Of a stretch of DNA of 64,000 nucleotides, positions 1-9,531 are shown piece after piece; position 1 is the stretch's first letter; every line of letters starts with the position of its first letter. The notes beneath the pieces were generated by a model, which searched no databases, had not been told where the DNA came from, and worked only from the letters and a program-made list of their open reading frames with translations. The position numbers and the translations under genes are program-made. Origin of the DNA: Microbacterium paraoxydans (GTDB taxonomy: Bacteria > Actinomycetota > Actinomycetes > Actinomycetales > Microbacteriaceae); the NCBI RefSeq assembly GCF_900105335.1, contig NZ_LT629770.1:2232001-2296000 (forward strand), written 5' to 3'.

Positions 1-1217
1 ACACCGGGCGGGAGTACCACAGCGGGGACCAACGATGCGCCGAGCTCCATCACCCGACTCACCAGTGCGCCCGGTTCGCCACCGATATCCACCGCATGCG
101 CCACAACTGTCGTTCCCGTCGCCGCGATCTCATACCGCCGCGGCCCCACATCTCCCGACACATACAGCAAATGCACCTCGCGCACTCCTGCCGTCACGGC
201 ATACGCGAGCGCCTGATACACATCCACGTTGGGCGGCGAGCCGTCGCTCTCGCCCCACACCTTGTACTTCGTATCCGCGACCGTGATTACTCGCCCACCC
301 CGCGAGATCACGATGTCCGGGCGCATCCGGACCTTCCCATCCGTGTCCAACCGCCAGTCCGACATCTGCAGGTCGACGTCGAACCCCTCCGGATGCAGCG
401 TCGCCTGAAGAACCCGCCCGACGAAGTCTTCGTACATCTTCGCAACGTTCAGCAAGAACGCGGACCCCGAGCTCGCACCCTCGGCGTGTGCCCACGATGT
501 CGCCTCGAGAACCCATCGGGCGAGGCGGAGTGCCGGCTGGTAGTGCGCGTTCAACCGTGACTCCGCGGGCAGCATGACCGGGCCCGTCGCACGCAGATCG
601 GATACCTCGGAGAACAACCCCAGCAGCGGACCGAGCTTGTCGACCACCCGCCCCGGAAGCTGGTCCAACCGCACCAACGCGCGCAGCGCAGCCTTGAGAA
701 TCCTGTTCTCGGGAACGTCTTCGGTGTAGTCGTCGTAGGTGAGCTCCACCGGCACGGGAATACCCGGCCGCACCTTGAGCTGCCGCGCGATGTCCCAGCG
801 GCCGCGGATCACGGTGCGCGTCTCCTCGACGGAGACGTATCCCTTGAGTAGCCCTCGGCCCGTCGCCTCTCCGACTGCCCGCAGCAACGCGGATGCCAGC
901 GCGGCAGGTAGATCCTGATCGGCCTCGAAGGAAAACGACGCATCATCCACCTCCGCCTGCAAGCCTGAGTACGAGGCCATGAAGATAAGACTTCGGAGCG
1001 GCGTCTTCGGGCGCACGATCAGACGTACGTCATCGATCGCGACCACACCGACGCGCGTCACTTCCGTGACCCGCCAGATGTCGAGATCCGTCGTTGGCGA
1101 GACCCGACAGAATCGCAGCTCCTGCAGACGCGCTGCTTGTGACGCAGTGAGCGCGACGAAGGACTCGCCCTTCTCGGCGATCTCCTCGACTCGAGGCTCG
1201 GCCACTACGGCGTTCAT
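1..1217 (-). CDS. mcrC: McrC-family restriction subunit, 3' end beyond window
   Basis: Nuclease partner of a McrBC type IV restriction system, which cuts modified foreign DNA when driven by the McrB motor. About 405 residues are visible and the frame stays open to the window edge, so the C-terminus is missing. A PD-(D/E)xK motif is readable near 250-325: RPDIVISR followed by ITVADTKYK, with D, D and K in the expected spacing. The ATG at 1217 overlaps the mcrB stop by four bases (ATGA), which indicates translational coupling. The N-terminal half (SFVALTASQAARL, then IRPKTPLRSLIFMASYSG) matches the usual McrC N-terminal DNA-contact region. The family assignment is secure; the substrate modification cannot be told from sequence. 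Confidence 0.88.
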   Translation of the reverse strand, partial: MNAVVAEPRVEEIAEKGESFVALTASQAARLQELRFCRVSPTTDLDIWRVTEVTRVGVVAIDDVRLIVRPKTPLRSLIFMASYSGLQAEVDDASFSFEADQDLPAALASALLRAVGEATGRGLLKGYVSVEETRTVIRGRWDIARQLKVRPGIPVPVELTYDDYTEDVPENRILKAALRALVRLDQLPGRVVDKLGPLLGLFSEVSDLRATGPVMLPAESRLNAHYQPALRLARWVLEATSWAHAEGASSGSAFLLNVAKMYEDFVGRVLQATLHPEGFDVDLQMSDWRLDTDGKVRMRPDIVISRGGRVITVADTKYKVWGESDGSPPNVDVYQALAYAVTAGVREVHLLYVSGDVGPRRYEIAATGTTVVAHAVDIGGEPGALVSRVMELGASLVPAVVLPPG

Positions 1218-3352
1218 GTCTGAGGCGATGGGTCCGCGCTCACCGTGACGGCCGCGAGCAGAGCATCCAGCCCGTACTTCACGTGTACGTCGACGCCGGT
1301 ACCGATGTGCCGCTCTTCGAGCAGGGGCAGGATGCTCTCTTCCCACACGGCGCGCAGGTCCGCCTCGCTCAGGTCATCCGTCCGGAGCAGATGGCTCGGG
1401 CCGATGCGGTCCTCGCGATCGCGGATGCTCTCGTTCAGCAGCTCGAACAGCTCTGCGACCGGAAGTGTCTGCGGATGTTGCTCCGCCCACCGCCAGAGGA
1501 TGCCCTTCACAGGAGCGACATCCGGATGCAGCTCGAAGAAAGCGAACCGGCGGCGCATCGCCGAGTCGAGCAGCGCGATCGACCGGTCGGCGGTGTTCAT
1601 CGTTCCGATGATCAGCACGTTCGCGGGGAGACTGAAAGACTTCCCGCCATCATCGCCCGACCCGGCGTAGAGCACGTCGATCGCATCGTCGCGGTACTCG
1701 AGCAGGTAGTACAGCTCACCGAACACCTTGCTGAGGTTCGCCCGGTTGATCTCATCGATCATCAGCACGTGCGGCACATCAGGGTTCTTTCGGGCTTCGT
1801 CCGCAATCTCTCGCAGCGGCCCCCGTGTGAGGGAGAAAGACAGCTGCCCCGCGGCATCCGTTACCGGTCGGTAGCCGGCGAAGAAGTCTTCGTAGGTGTA
1901 CGACGGGTGGAACTGAATGCGCTTCACGACGCTGCCGGGCTTGCCGAGTCGGTCGGCCAGCGCGCGAGCGACATACGTCTTGCCCGTTCCGGGAGGGCCG
2001 TAGAGGATCACCTGACCGCGACGGTGCAGCGCGCTCGTGACCTTCTCCAGCCAGGCTTCGTGCAGGTGGGTGGCGTCTGCGAGTTCGATGACGTCGACCT
2101 CGGAGGGGACAAAGCCGCGCGGGTCCGCGCTCGCGACATCGTCGGTTTCATCGTCATCCAGCGGAAGCTCAGGGGTGCCCTTTTGCGTATCAGGGTGCCA
2201 ACGGTCGCGAAGCGGCTCGTCGTACACAGTCACCGGCTTGCCCGCCTTGAGCTGAAGGGCGATCTGGATGCGCTGCAGGTCTGAGTCTGCGTCGTCGGAG
2301 AACTCCCCGCCGATCTCGCCGATGAATGCCTCTCGGATGAGACGACGATGATCCGTCGAGACGATCGGTCCGAAGAAGCCGGGGTGCACCAGGTACAGCA
2401 GCGCATACCGCTGGGTCGGGAAAGCCGTGTCGGAGCCCAACACGACATCACGCCATTTTCGGGGATCCTCCAACGCTGCGACCTGTTCTTCATCATTGAG
2501 CTCGGTCCACGCAAGGAGAACATCGAGGATGACGGTGATCGCCTTGTTGACGTGTGATTGCATCCCCTGACCCGGGTTGAACGCACCGCCGCCGAATGCC
2601 TCGTCGAAGACCTGGGGGATTTCGACCGGATGCCGCATCGTCTTCAGCATTGACTCGACGCGCTCACGCTTCTTGGCGTGGCCGATGATCCAGCCGATCG
2701 GCAGCACCTGAAGTGTGATGACCTCGGCCATCAGAAGGCGCTGATCATCTGTAGCGTCGGCAAACTGGATCGCGAGGTTGCCCGTGAAGCCCTGCCCCTC
2801 GGTTGCTTCCGCCGAGTTCCAGATGGCACGAACTTCGCGGATGTTCTCGCTGCTCCACACCTCCCGCCCGGGAGCGAAGGCGGACATCCCCTTGCGGAGT
2901 CCCTCCTGAACGATCACGTCAGCAGCCGCGAGAAGCTTCCGCTGAGCGCTGTCAGTGCTGACCCACCGCTCAGGAAGCGCTTGGTCGATCTCGTCGCGGA
3001 GTCGCGCACGTCCGAGTGAGTATCGGCGTTGAGCCTCGAGAAGAAGCGAGTCTCCCGGGTGACCGCTAAGCGCGTCGACACCTTCCGATGTGATGGCCCA
3101 TTCGCCGATGCCGGACGGGTTCTTGCGGAGCCATCCGGCGGCGACGAGATCAGCGCTCGACCACCGCCAGTCGATCTCTCCCCTAGGGCGGTTGTGCGAT
3201 TTGAGTTCTGATTCGTACGGAGTCAGGGGGACACGTTGGAGACATTCCGCCCACAGATCCGACACGGGTAGATACGAACCGTCTGGGGCGCGCTCGGCAA
3301 GAATTTTCAGGGCTGTACGCGCGCGCTCGGCACGTTTGACGTTCTTGTCCAT
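1214..3352 (-). CDS. mcrB: McrB-family AAA+ GTPase of a type IV restriction system
   Basis: Motor subunit of McrBC: GTP-driven translocation that activates McrC. 712 residues. Residues 1-100 look like a winged-helix (Mrr-N-like) domain and 100-400 form the specificity region. The AAA+ module follows: Walker A GPPGTGKT at 452-459, HPSYTYEDFF at 482-491, Walker B MIDEIN at 531-536, the McrB-specific NTADRS motif within 583-592 and RRRF arginine residues at 600-603. The NTAD element is the guanine-nucleotide signature known from McrB. A strong GGAGGGG ribosome site precedes the ATG at 3352. It is first of the two-gene pair with mcrC and follows a hydrolase gene by 55 bases on the same strand, so the defence genes may share a transcript. 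Confidence 0.9.
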   Translation of the reverse strand: MDKNVKRAERARTALKILAERAPDGSYLPVSDLWAECLQRVPLTPYESELKSHNRPRGEIDWRWSSADLVAAGWLRKNPSGIGEWAITSEGVDALSGHPGDSLLLEAQRRYSLGRARLRDEIDQALPERWVSTDSAQRKLLAAADVIVQEGLRKGMSAFAPGREVWSSENIREVRAIWNSAEATEGQGFTGNLAIQFADATDDQRLLMAEVITLQVLPIGWIIGHAKKRERVESMLKTMRHPVEIPQVFDEAFGGGAFNPGQGMQSHVNKAITVILDVLLAWTELNDEEQVAALEDPRKWRDVVLGSDTAFPTQRYALLYLVHPGFFGPIVSTDHRRLIREAFIGEIGGEFSDDADSDLQRIQIALQLKAGKPVTVYDEPLRDRWHPDTQKGTPELPLDDDETDDVASADPRGFVPSEVDVIELADATHLHEAWLEKVTSALHRRGQVILYGPPGTGKTYVARALADRLGKPGSVVKRIQFHPSYTYEDFFAGYRPVTDAAGQLSFSLTRGPLREIADEARKNPDVPHVLMIDEINRANLSKVFGELYYLLEYRDDAIDVLYAGSGDDGGKSFSLPANVLIIGTMNTADRSIALLDSAMRRRFAFFELHPDVAPVKGILWRWAEQHPQTLPVAELFELLNESIRDREDRIGPSHLLRTDDLSEADLRAVWEESILPLLEERHIGTGVDVHVKYGLDALLAAVTVSADPSPQT

Positions 3353-3407
3353 CGATCCCCTCCGGATCAGCTCATTTCGAAACGACGCGGGCGGGCGCCG
3401 TCCATGA

Positions 3408-5264
3408 TCACGCCGACAAGTCTTCCTCGTCGTCGATAAAAGCGCCCGGCTCCAACCCGCGGCCGCGCATATAGGCCAGAGCCCGCTCGGCTGCTGCGAG
3501 CTTGCGTTTGAGTTCTCTCATCCCCGCGGCGTTGTCGTCGGAGAACTCATCAAGCCGCTCGTACTCTCGCCGAACCTCGGATTCGATCTCGACGAGGTTA
3601 TGCCACACCGCGGGATCTTGCTCGAGACCTTGGAGCTCACGCAAGATCACAGCGGCGAGTTGCCGCGCGACAACGGTCTCGACCGTTTCTGCACTTGCTC
3701 CTGGGCTGGCGAGGCCGAAAGCGATGCCACCTCCGCCGGCGCTGACGAGTGTGCCCGCCGTGATGAGCCCACCGATCATGCCGCCCGGGCCGAAGCTCGC
3801 CAGAGCTGTCGTCACAACGGCAGCGCCGACCACGCCGGGGGCGACCGCGAGTGCCAACCCGCCGGTCGCGGCAACGAGAGCCGCAGCTCCTGCGCCGATG
3901 GCGCCCCACTTGATCAGGTTGGCGGCTACCTTGCTTCCGCTGAGTACCTCACGGGATCGCTTTGCCGCTTCGAAGACGTCGGCGCCGAACTGGCTGCCTA
4001 GGTCCATCTCCGCTGCCAGATCTCTCAGCGCGCTCTGCTGCTTGTCCTGAGGGATCGTGATCTCGAAGGGGCGCAGGATGTTCTCAGACGCAAGCACCGT
4101 GAAGAGCACGACCGCATCGTCTTTCGCAATATGGCTCGTGGGAAGGGAAGCCGGCGTCGGGGCATCCGGGTCGGCAAGGTCGAAGGCGAGTCGCGCGACC
4201 GCTGACGGGGTCGGGCGCCGCGTCTGCTCGTTGCGCTGCATGATGTTGTCGATCGCCGTGGCCTGCACGTAGCGGAGGGCTCCGGAGTATCGATCGCCAA
4301 CGTCGCCGTCGAGCCTGTTGCGGATCAGCGATGCGTAACGCAGCGCGACTACTGCGTACCGTTCCGCGACATCGAGCGGGATGTCAACGGCAGTGTGCGC
4401 GCGCTCGACCTCTTTCGACTGTGAGCCGAAAAGTGCATATCCGACCGCGGCACCCACGGCGTCGTCGGCAAGGTACTGCACGGCATCGTGGACGTGGATG
4501 CTCGGAAGCGAGTCGATGCGGAAGTCGATGAGCCAGGGGAAGACCGAGGACACGCCGCGACTAGCTGAAACGGGGTCATGTCGATTCCAGAAGTTCACCC
4601 ACCAGGAGAGGTTCGTCGGCGGTTCTTTGAGCGCATCACGCAGCTTGTCGACTTCGAAGCGTGCGCTCGCGAGCGGACTGCCGATAGTCACGAGCCCCGC
4701 GACCTCGAGGGCGGTGGGCAAGCGTCGGAGCACATCGGCGGCAATGACCGAACCGAGGCTGTGCGCGACGATGACGAGACGTCCCCTGTCGGGTAACGCC
4801 TCAAGGATGCGGCGGAGCACGTTGGCGCGGATCTGCTCGTTCGACACGTAGTTGCGGGCCTGCACGAAAGCGGGGAGCGCCAGGGCAGTATCGATCACTA
4901 CTTGTCCACCCAGCGTTCCGCCTCCACGGTGATGCCGACCGAGTCGGAACTCGAGTGCTCCGACCCGCCGCTCGAACTCGCGCCGGTTCCTTCGTGCGGC
5001 TTCTCGTCCGGGCTGCGTGATTGTCACCGGAGGGATGGTCGTCTTGCCGTCGAAGCCCTTGAGCGCGTGCGCATACTTCGGTGCGATGACAGCGGAATCG
5101 TCGAGAGTTGGATAACCAAGGCGTCGCAGTGTCAAGTCAAGCTGGTTCCGCCAGAGGTCCCCGGGGTCGCCCGTGCCCACACCATGCAGGAAGAGCAGGG
5201 TCGTCTCGGTGGGGCCGGAAGCGCCGTCGATGTCCATGTACTGATCATGGCCGAGATCTCGCAT
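3408..5264 (-). CDS. serine hydrolase (alpha/beta fold) with C-terminal membrane tail
   Basis: Lipase-like protein of 618 residues, substrate unknown. The N-terminal half has an alpha/beta-hydrolase core: an oxyanion-type LFLHGVG at 24-30 and a nucleophile elbow AHSLGS at 167-172 with Ser169. Asp230 (NRHDPVS) and His259 (IHVHDAV) are plausible triad partners. Residues about 440-525 are Gly/Ala-rich and hydrophobic, with two or three possible membrane segments. A charged coiled-coil-like stretch (EIESEVRREYERL onward) follows, then an acidic end. It sits directly upstream of mcrBC and downstream of a broken CBS-HEPN gene, all on one strand. A membrane-acting phospholipase effector is an inference from this context. 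The start could also be the second Met, ten residues in. Confidence 0.72.
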   Translation of the reverse strand: MRDLGHDQYMDIDGASGPTETTLLFLHGVGTGDPGDLWRNQLDLTLRRLGYPTLDDSAVIAPKYAHALKGFDGKTTIPPVTITQPGREAARRNRREFERRVGALEFRLGRHHRGGGTLGGQVVIDTALALPAFVQARNYVSNEQIRANVLRRILEALPDRGRLVIVAHSLGSVIAADVLRRLPTALEVAGLVTIGSPLASARFEVDKLRDALKEPPTNLSWWVNFWNRHDPVSASRGVSSVFPWLIDFRIDSLPSIHVHDAVQYLADDAVGAAVGYALFGSQSKEVERAHTAVDIPLDVAERYAVVALRYASLIRNRLDGDVGDRYSGALRYVQATAIDNIMQRNEQTRRPTPSAVARLAFDLADPDAPTPASLPTSHIAKDDAVVLFTVLASENILRPFEITIPQDKQQSALRDLAAEMDLGSQFGADVFEAAKRSREVLSGSKVAANLIKWGAIGAGAAALVAATGGLALAVAPGVVGAAVVTTALASFGPGGMIGGLITAGTLVSAGGGGIAFGLASPGASAETVETVVARQLAAVILRELQGLEQDPAVWHNLVEIESEVRREYERLDEFSDDNAAGMRELKRKLAAAERALAYMRGRGLEPGAFIDDEEDLSA

Positions 5265-5327
5265 ACTGGTGTACGACTGACCTGCGCGTGCATACAGGCA
5301 CCCGGCGAGCTCCCCCAGCGCGCCGGG

Positions 5328-6354
5328 CTAAGTGGCCGGACTTGTGGACGTTAATTGTTCGGTTCGAACCCCCCGAAGCCAAGCGGCGAGCTGGTGGACG
5401 GTTCTCACGGCGGGGCGCAGGTCGAGATCCTTATCGTCAAAATGCGCCACCTTGTTCCGGAGCTCCCGAACTGAGTCGATCCAGGCGTTGAACTCGTCTT
5501 TGCTGATGGACCAACCGAGATCATCCCAGTGCTCGGCGTACATCCGCTGCAGCTTTCCCAGCATCGCACTGTCGATGTCCTCTGCGTTTACACCGGTGAA
5601 CTTGGCGCGCGCCACTCGCTTCAGCTCTCTCTCGCAGCGACCGACCGCGAGGAACGGCACCGCTAGGTCTTCGAACTGCTCCGTGAGGTCGGTTGCGGTG
5701 ACGATGCCTGCCAGCTTCCCTTGGTATGTCACTGCAACGAAGTCGTACTTCACCACCGGGCCGACATTTGAAAATAGGTCTGAGTGTAGGTCGACCGGTG
5801 TGGCGGGCATGAGAATGTCCGCGACGTATCGAGACTCTTCGCGGCGAAGCCGCGCCGAGCCATAAGATTTCCAGCTGACCACACCGATGAGGTTGCGCTT
5901 GAGTGACGTCATCAACAACGAGGAGTTGCGAGTAGTCGTACCGCAGCATCATCGCAGTCGCATCATCAATTGGTGTCGATGGCTCGACCAGGCCTGGAAG
6001 CGATGGCTCGTCTCGATTGGCCAAAGCGAAGGATGCGGCAGGAATCCGCGCGAGGGTTAGAAGATGGTCGTCGGGGTCGGCTTGCTTGGACGAGGCTGTC
6101 GCGTTTCGAATTTTGACGCGAGTGTCGAGGGTTCCGGTGTCAATTGGTGGATCAATCTCGAATCCCATGTTGGCGAGATCGGTCGTAACCGTCTCGACCA
6201 TATTTCGTCCTCTTCCTCGCGCGCCCCAGGACCCGATCAAGTCGCGGATGGAGATGCTCTCTTGCTGCTTCCGCATCTGGTCGAAGTACTTCTTCTACTC
6301 AGCGAGAGTACTTTCAACAGTCGGCTCCGGTGGGATGCTTGCGTTGGACGCCAT
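5328..6354 (-). pseudogene. CBS-domain protein with HEPN-like C-terminus, broken by TAG and frameshift
   Basis: The best start is the ATG at 6354, preceded by GGAG at a suitable distance. After 19 codons the frame meets TAG at 6297-6295 and then continues as recognisable protein (KKYFDQMRKQQ, RDLIGSWGARGRG, a winged-helix-like region). The frame runs into the first CBS motif YSQLLVVDD near 5910. The homologous continuation SLKRNLIGVVSW lies in another frame, so one extra base is needed to join them. The second part (5328 to about 5915) holds the rest of the CBS pair (DLHSDLF to GIVTATDL) and a C-terminal segment with RNKVAH, the Rx4H motif of HEPN ribonucleases. Intact length would be about 340 residues. 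The lesions could be true decay or sequencing errors. Confidence 0.7.
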
Positions 6355-6450
6355 GATTCTCCAATGCTCAAAGGCATTCGTTGGCTCACTGCTGGTCAGG
6401 ATAAGGCAAATTAGCTTGGCTCTGGCCGCGGTAGCTGTGAGGGCCCCCCG

Positions 6451-7953
6451 CTACTCGAACCCACCCGTCAGCCGCCCGTGCATCGTCCCGCTGGAGTCAT
6501 TCATCCCGACGATCTCCACCGTCTTCCCCAACGCCTGATACTTCGTCTCGATCGCATCCAACGCGGCAACTGTCGACGCATCCCACACATGCGACCCTGA
6601 CAGATCGACGACAACCCGATCGGGATCCTCCGTATACGAGAACAACGTCGTCAGGTCATTGCTCGACGCGAAGAACAGCTCCCCCTCCACGACATACGTC
6701 ACCACATCGCCCGCAGGCCCCAGAACCCGAGTAACTGATACGAAGTGCGCCACCCGCCGCATGAACAGCACGGACGCGACGAGCACCCCACCGACGACCC
6801 CGACCGCCAGGTTGTGCGTGATCAGCACCAGCACCACCGTCGCCACCATCACGAACGTCTCGCTCTTCGGCATCCGCTTCAACGTCGACGGCCGCACGCT
6901 GTGCCAGTCGAACGCCCCGATCGCGACCATGATCATCACGGCCACGAGCGCCGCCATCGGGATCGTCCCGACGAAGTCGCCGAACACCACGACCAGCAGG
7001 AACAGGAAGATCCCGGCGCAGAACGTCGAGATGCGGGTCCGCGCGCCTGACGCCTTCACGTTGATCATGGTCTGACCGATCACCGCGCAGCCGCCCATTC
7101 CGCCGAAGATCCCGGAGAGCACGTTCGCGACGCCCTGCCCCCACGACTCGCGCGTCTTGTTCGAGTGGGTGTCGGTGATCTCGTCGACGAGCTTCGCGGT
7201 GAGCAGCGACTCCATCAGCCCGACGAGCGCGACCCCGAGCGCGAACGGCGCGATGATCGTGAACGTCTCCCACGTCAGGGGAACGTTCGGGATGAACAAC
7301 GACGGCAGACTCCGCGGCAGCTCACCCTGATCGCCGACGGTCGGCACCGTGATCCCGAACGCGAGCACAACGCCGGTCACGATGATCACCGACACGAGCG
7401 GCGCCGGCACGATCTTGGTGAGCTTCGGCATCACGAGCATCACGATGATCCCGAGCGCCACCAGCGGATACACCAGCCACGGCACGTCGATGAGCTGCGG
7501 GAACTGCGAGCTGAACACGAAGATCGCGAGCGCGTTCACGAACCCGACCATGACGCTGCGCGGGATGAACCGCATGAGCTTCGCCGCGCCGAGCACCCCG
7601 AGGACCACCTGGAAGATCCCGGCGAGGATGACCGTCGCGATGAAGTAGTCGAGGCCGTACGTCGGCGCGACGGGAGCGATCACGAGCGCCACGGCACCGG
7701 TCGCCGCGGTCACCATCGCCGGTCGCCCGCCGAGGAACGCGATCGACACCGCCATGATGAACGACGAGAACAGCCCCACCTTCGGGTCCACCCCCGCGAT
7801 CACAGAGAACGCGATCGCTTCCGGGATGAGCGCGAGTCCGACGACGAGCCCGGCCAGCACCTCTCGCGTCAGCAGTCGCGGATTCTTCAGGGCATCGAGC
7901 ACCGAAGGGTGGGCGCGATAGCGGGCGCGGTCGTCGACCGTCGTTGCAGACAT
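6451..7953 (-). CDS. SulP-family anion permease with STAS domain
   Basis: Inner-membrane transporter of the SLC26/SulP family, exchanging or importing sulfate, bicarbonate or a similar anion. 500 residues. Many hydrophobic helices run from TREVLAGLVVGLALIPEAIAF (the family's first conserved helix) to about residue 400. A short cytoplasmic STAS domain follows at about 410-490 (VVVDLSGSHVWDASTVAALD). The length is at the short end for the family but both domains are complete. It starts 140 bases from a divergent membrane-protein gene and ends 97 bases short of the broken CBS-HEPN gene. The ion carried cannot be decided from sequence. Confidence 0.88.
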   Translation of the reverse strand: MSATTVDDRARYRAHPSVLDALKNPRLLTREVLAGLVVGLALIPEAIAFSVIAGVDPKVGLFSSFIMAVSIAFLGGRPAMVTAATGAVALVIAPVAPTYGLDYFIATVILAGIFQVVLGVLGAAKLMRFIPRSVMVGFVNALAIFVFSSQFPQLIDVPWLVYPLVALGIIVMLVMPKLTKIVPAPLVSVIIVTGVVLAFGITVPTVGDQGELPRSLPSLFIPNVPLTWETFTIIAPFALGVALVGLMESLLTAKLVDEITDTHSNKTRESWGQGVANVLSGIFGGMGGCAVIGQTMINVKASGARTRISTFCAGIFLFLLVVVFGDFVGTIPMAALVAVMIMVAIGAFDWHSVRPSTLKRMPKSETFVMVATVVLVLITHNLAVGVVGGVLVASVLFMRRVAHFVSVTRVLGPAGDVVTYVVEGELFFASSNDLTTLFSYTEDPDRVVVDLSGSHVWDASTVAALDAIETKYQALGKTVEIVGMNDSSGTMHGRLTGGFE

Positions 7954-8093
7954 GGAGCTCCAGGGGAAGGCGCCTCACAGAAAGAGGCAGACGTTCCAGC
8001 CTATGACTGATGCGCAAGTCGCCCACCCCGCGCCCCTTCCACCTCACCCCTCACATCCGCCAGGATGAACACGACCGCCGAGAGGAGCCCCGT

Positions 8094-8606
8094 ATGTCGT
8101 CGCAAGCCCCCTCCACCTCCCCGGAAACAGCACCCGCCGCGCTCCCCGGCGCCGTGGTCATCGCCGCGATCCGCCGCGTCCTCCTGTGGTCGCTGATCGC
8201 CGCATTCCTCTACCCCGTGTTCATGACCGCCAGCAAGGGCATCTGCCCCGGCGGGGTCGACGCGAACGGAGGGTTCATCGATTCCGCGGGCCAGCCGGTG
8301 GACGAGGCTCCCCAGTGCATCCAGCTGACGCTCGCGCCGAGCCCCCTCGTCTACGTCGCCATCGCCGGCATCGTGCTGCTCGCGCTCGGTCGCGTGATGA
8401 AGGCGACTGACGAGCGCGCGGCGCTGCGAACCCTGGAGTGGACCCTGCGCGGAGTCGGACTGTTCGTGGTGGTCGCGATCGTCGTCTCGCACGTGTGGTT
8501 CGCGCTGATCCCGATCGAGCAGTTCACGGGCGAATCCTGGAGCGTCGTCAGCCCGTTCCCGTTCGGCTCGATCGACGTCGAGGTGACGCCGATGACCGCC
8601 TCGTGA
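8094..8606 (+). CDS. small integral membrane protein, function unknown
   Basis: 170 residues. I chose the ATG at 8094 because GAGGAG lies just upstream; an open frame continues upstream to 8010 but without a ribosome site. There are three hydrophobic segments: VLLWSLIAAFLYPVFMTA, LVYVAIAGIVLLAL and GLFVVVAIVVSHVWFAL. A loop between the first two contains two cysteines (GICPGG and EAPQCIQL). I do not recognise the family. It is divergent from the SulP gene and convergent with the phosphoesterase gene, with four bases between stop codons. Membrane location is clear; the role is not. Confidence 0.7.
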   Translation: MSSQAPSTSPETAPAALPGAVVIAAIRRVLLWSLIAAFLYPVFMTASKGICPGGVDANGGFIDSAGQPVDEAPQCIQLTLAPSPLVYVAIAGIVLLALGRVMKATDERAALRTLEWTLRGVGLFVVVAIVVSHVWFALIPIEQFTGESWSVVSPFPFGSIDVEVTPMTAS

Positions 8607-8610
8607 CGGT

Positions 8611-9489
8611 TTAGTCCCGCCAGTCGATCCCGACGCCGGCGATCCGTCGCCCGGCCTCGTCGGCGGCGACCGGCTCGCCGACGTCCGCTCCGCGCTCGAG
8701 CGAGACGGCGGAGTGCACGATGGTGTCGGCGTACACGTGCACGAGGTTGTAGCCCTGCGCGGCGTCCTGTCCGCGGGTGGCACCCACGGGCTGCGCGAGG
8801 TCCTGACCGTACGCGCTCGACGAGGCGACGGCGACGGGGATCCCGGCGAACGTGCCGAAGGACGGATGGTGCACGTGCCCGGACAGGATGCCCCGCACGT
8901 CCGACCCCCGCAGCACCGCGGCCAGCGCGTCCTGATCCCGCAGCTCGACCGTCACGGCGAGGTCGAGCACCGTCGGCAGGGGCGGATGGTGGATGAGCAG
9001 CAGCGTGCCCTGCGGTGCCGCCGTCGACAGCTCTCCCTCCAGCCGATCCAGCTGCGACGACGGCACCTCCCCCCAATGCGCGCCGGGCACCGTCGAATCG
9101 ACGACGATGACGCGCATCCCCCCGAACCACCGCACCTCGACGATCGGCTCGTCACCCGCCCCCGCGAGTCCGAGCTCCGATCGCATGGCACGACGGTCGT
9201 CATGGTTGCCGGCCGCCCACACGACCTCGCAGCCGAGCGCATCGGCGGCGGGCGTCACGAGCTCGCGCAGTCGCTTGTAGGCGGCGGCATCGCCCCGGTC
9301 CGTCAGGTCTCCCGTGAACAGCAGCGCGTCGGGACGGAGCCCCGAGGCGACGAGCCGGTCGAGCATCTCCGCCAGGTTCGCGTCGGCGTCGGCCCCGCTG
9401 CCGTACAGCGGCGACCGTTCACCCGGCAGGTGCGTGTCGGAGATGTGCACGAAGGTGTGCGACGGGCGAGGGTGTTCGGTGAGGATCAT
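8611..9489 (-). CDS. metallophosphoesterase, CpdA-like cyclic/phosphodiester hydrolase
   Basis: 292 residues of the calcineurin-like class III phosphodiesterase family. Metal ligands are readable in order: DTH (Asp18, His20), GDLTDRGD around Asp61, GNHD at 94-97, LIHHPP and SGHVHH. It is the last gene of a minus-strand run with a LacI regulator, permease, ATPase and binding protein, 42 bases after the regulator stop. Family members hydrolyse cAMP, glycerophosphodiesters or other phosphodiesters. The ABC-importer neighbours suggest that it cleaves the imported substrate, which would then be a phosphodiester such as a glycerophosphodiester. That is inference. Confidence 0.85.
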   Translation of the reverse strand: MILTEHPRPSHTFVHISDTHLPGERSPLYGSGADADANLAEMLDRLVASGLRPDALLFTGDLTDRGDAAAYKRLRELVTPAADALGCEVVWAAGNHDDRRAMRSELGLAGAGDEPIVEVRWFGGMRVIVVDSTVPGAHWGEVPSSQLDRLEGELSTAAPQGTLLLIHHPPLPTVLDLAVTVELRDQDALAAVLRGSDVRGILSGHVHHPSFGTFAGIPVAVASSSAYGQDLAQPVGATRGQDAAQGYNLVHVYADTIVHSAVSLERGADVGEPVAADEAGRRIAGVGIDWRD

Positions 9490-9531
9490 GTCTCTTCCTG
9501 GTCGGCGGACGGAGGCAGGTCGGGGCAGATG

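Noticed and set aside
5521..6276. 251-codon continuous frame in the CBS-HEPN region
   Set aside because: After the first CBS motif the protein turns into Arg/His-rich nonsense; the homology continues in another frame, so a frameshift is the better reading.
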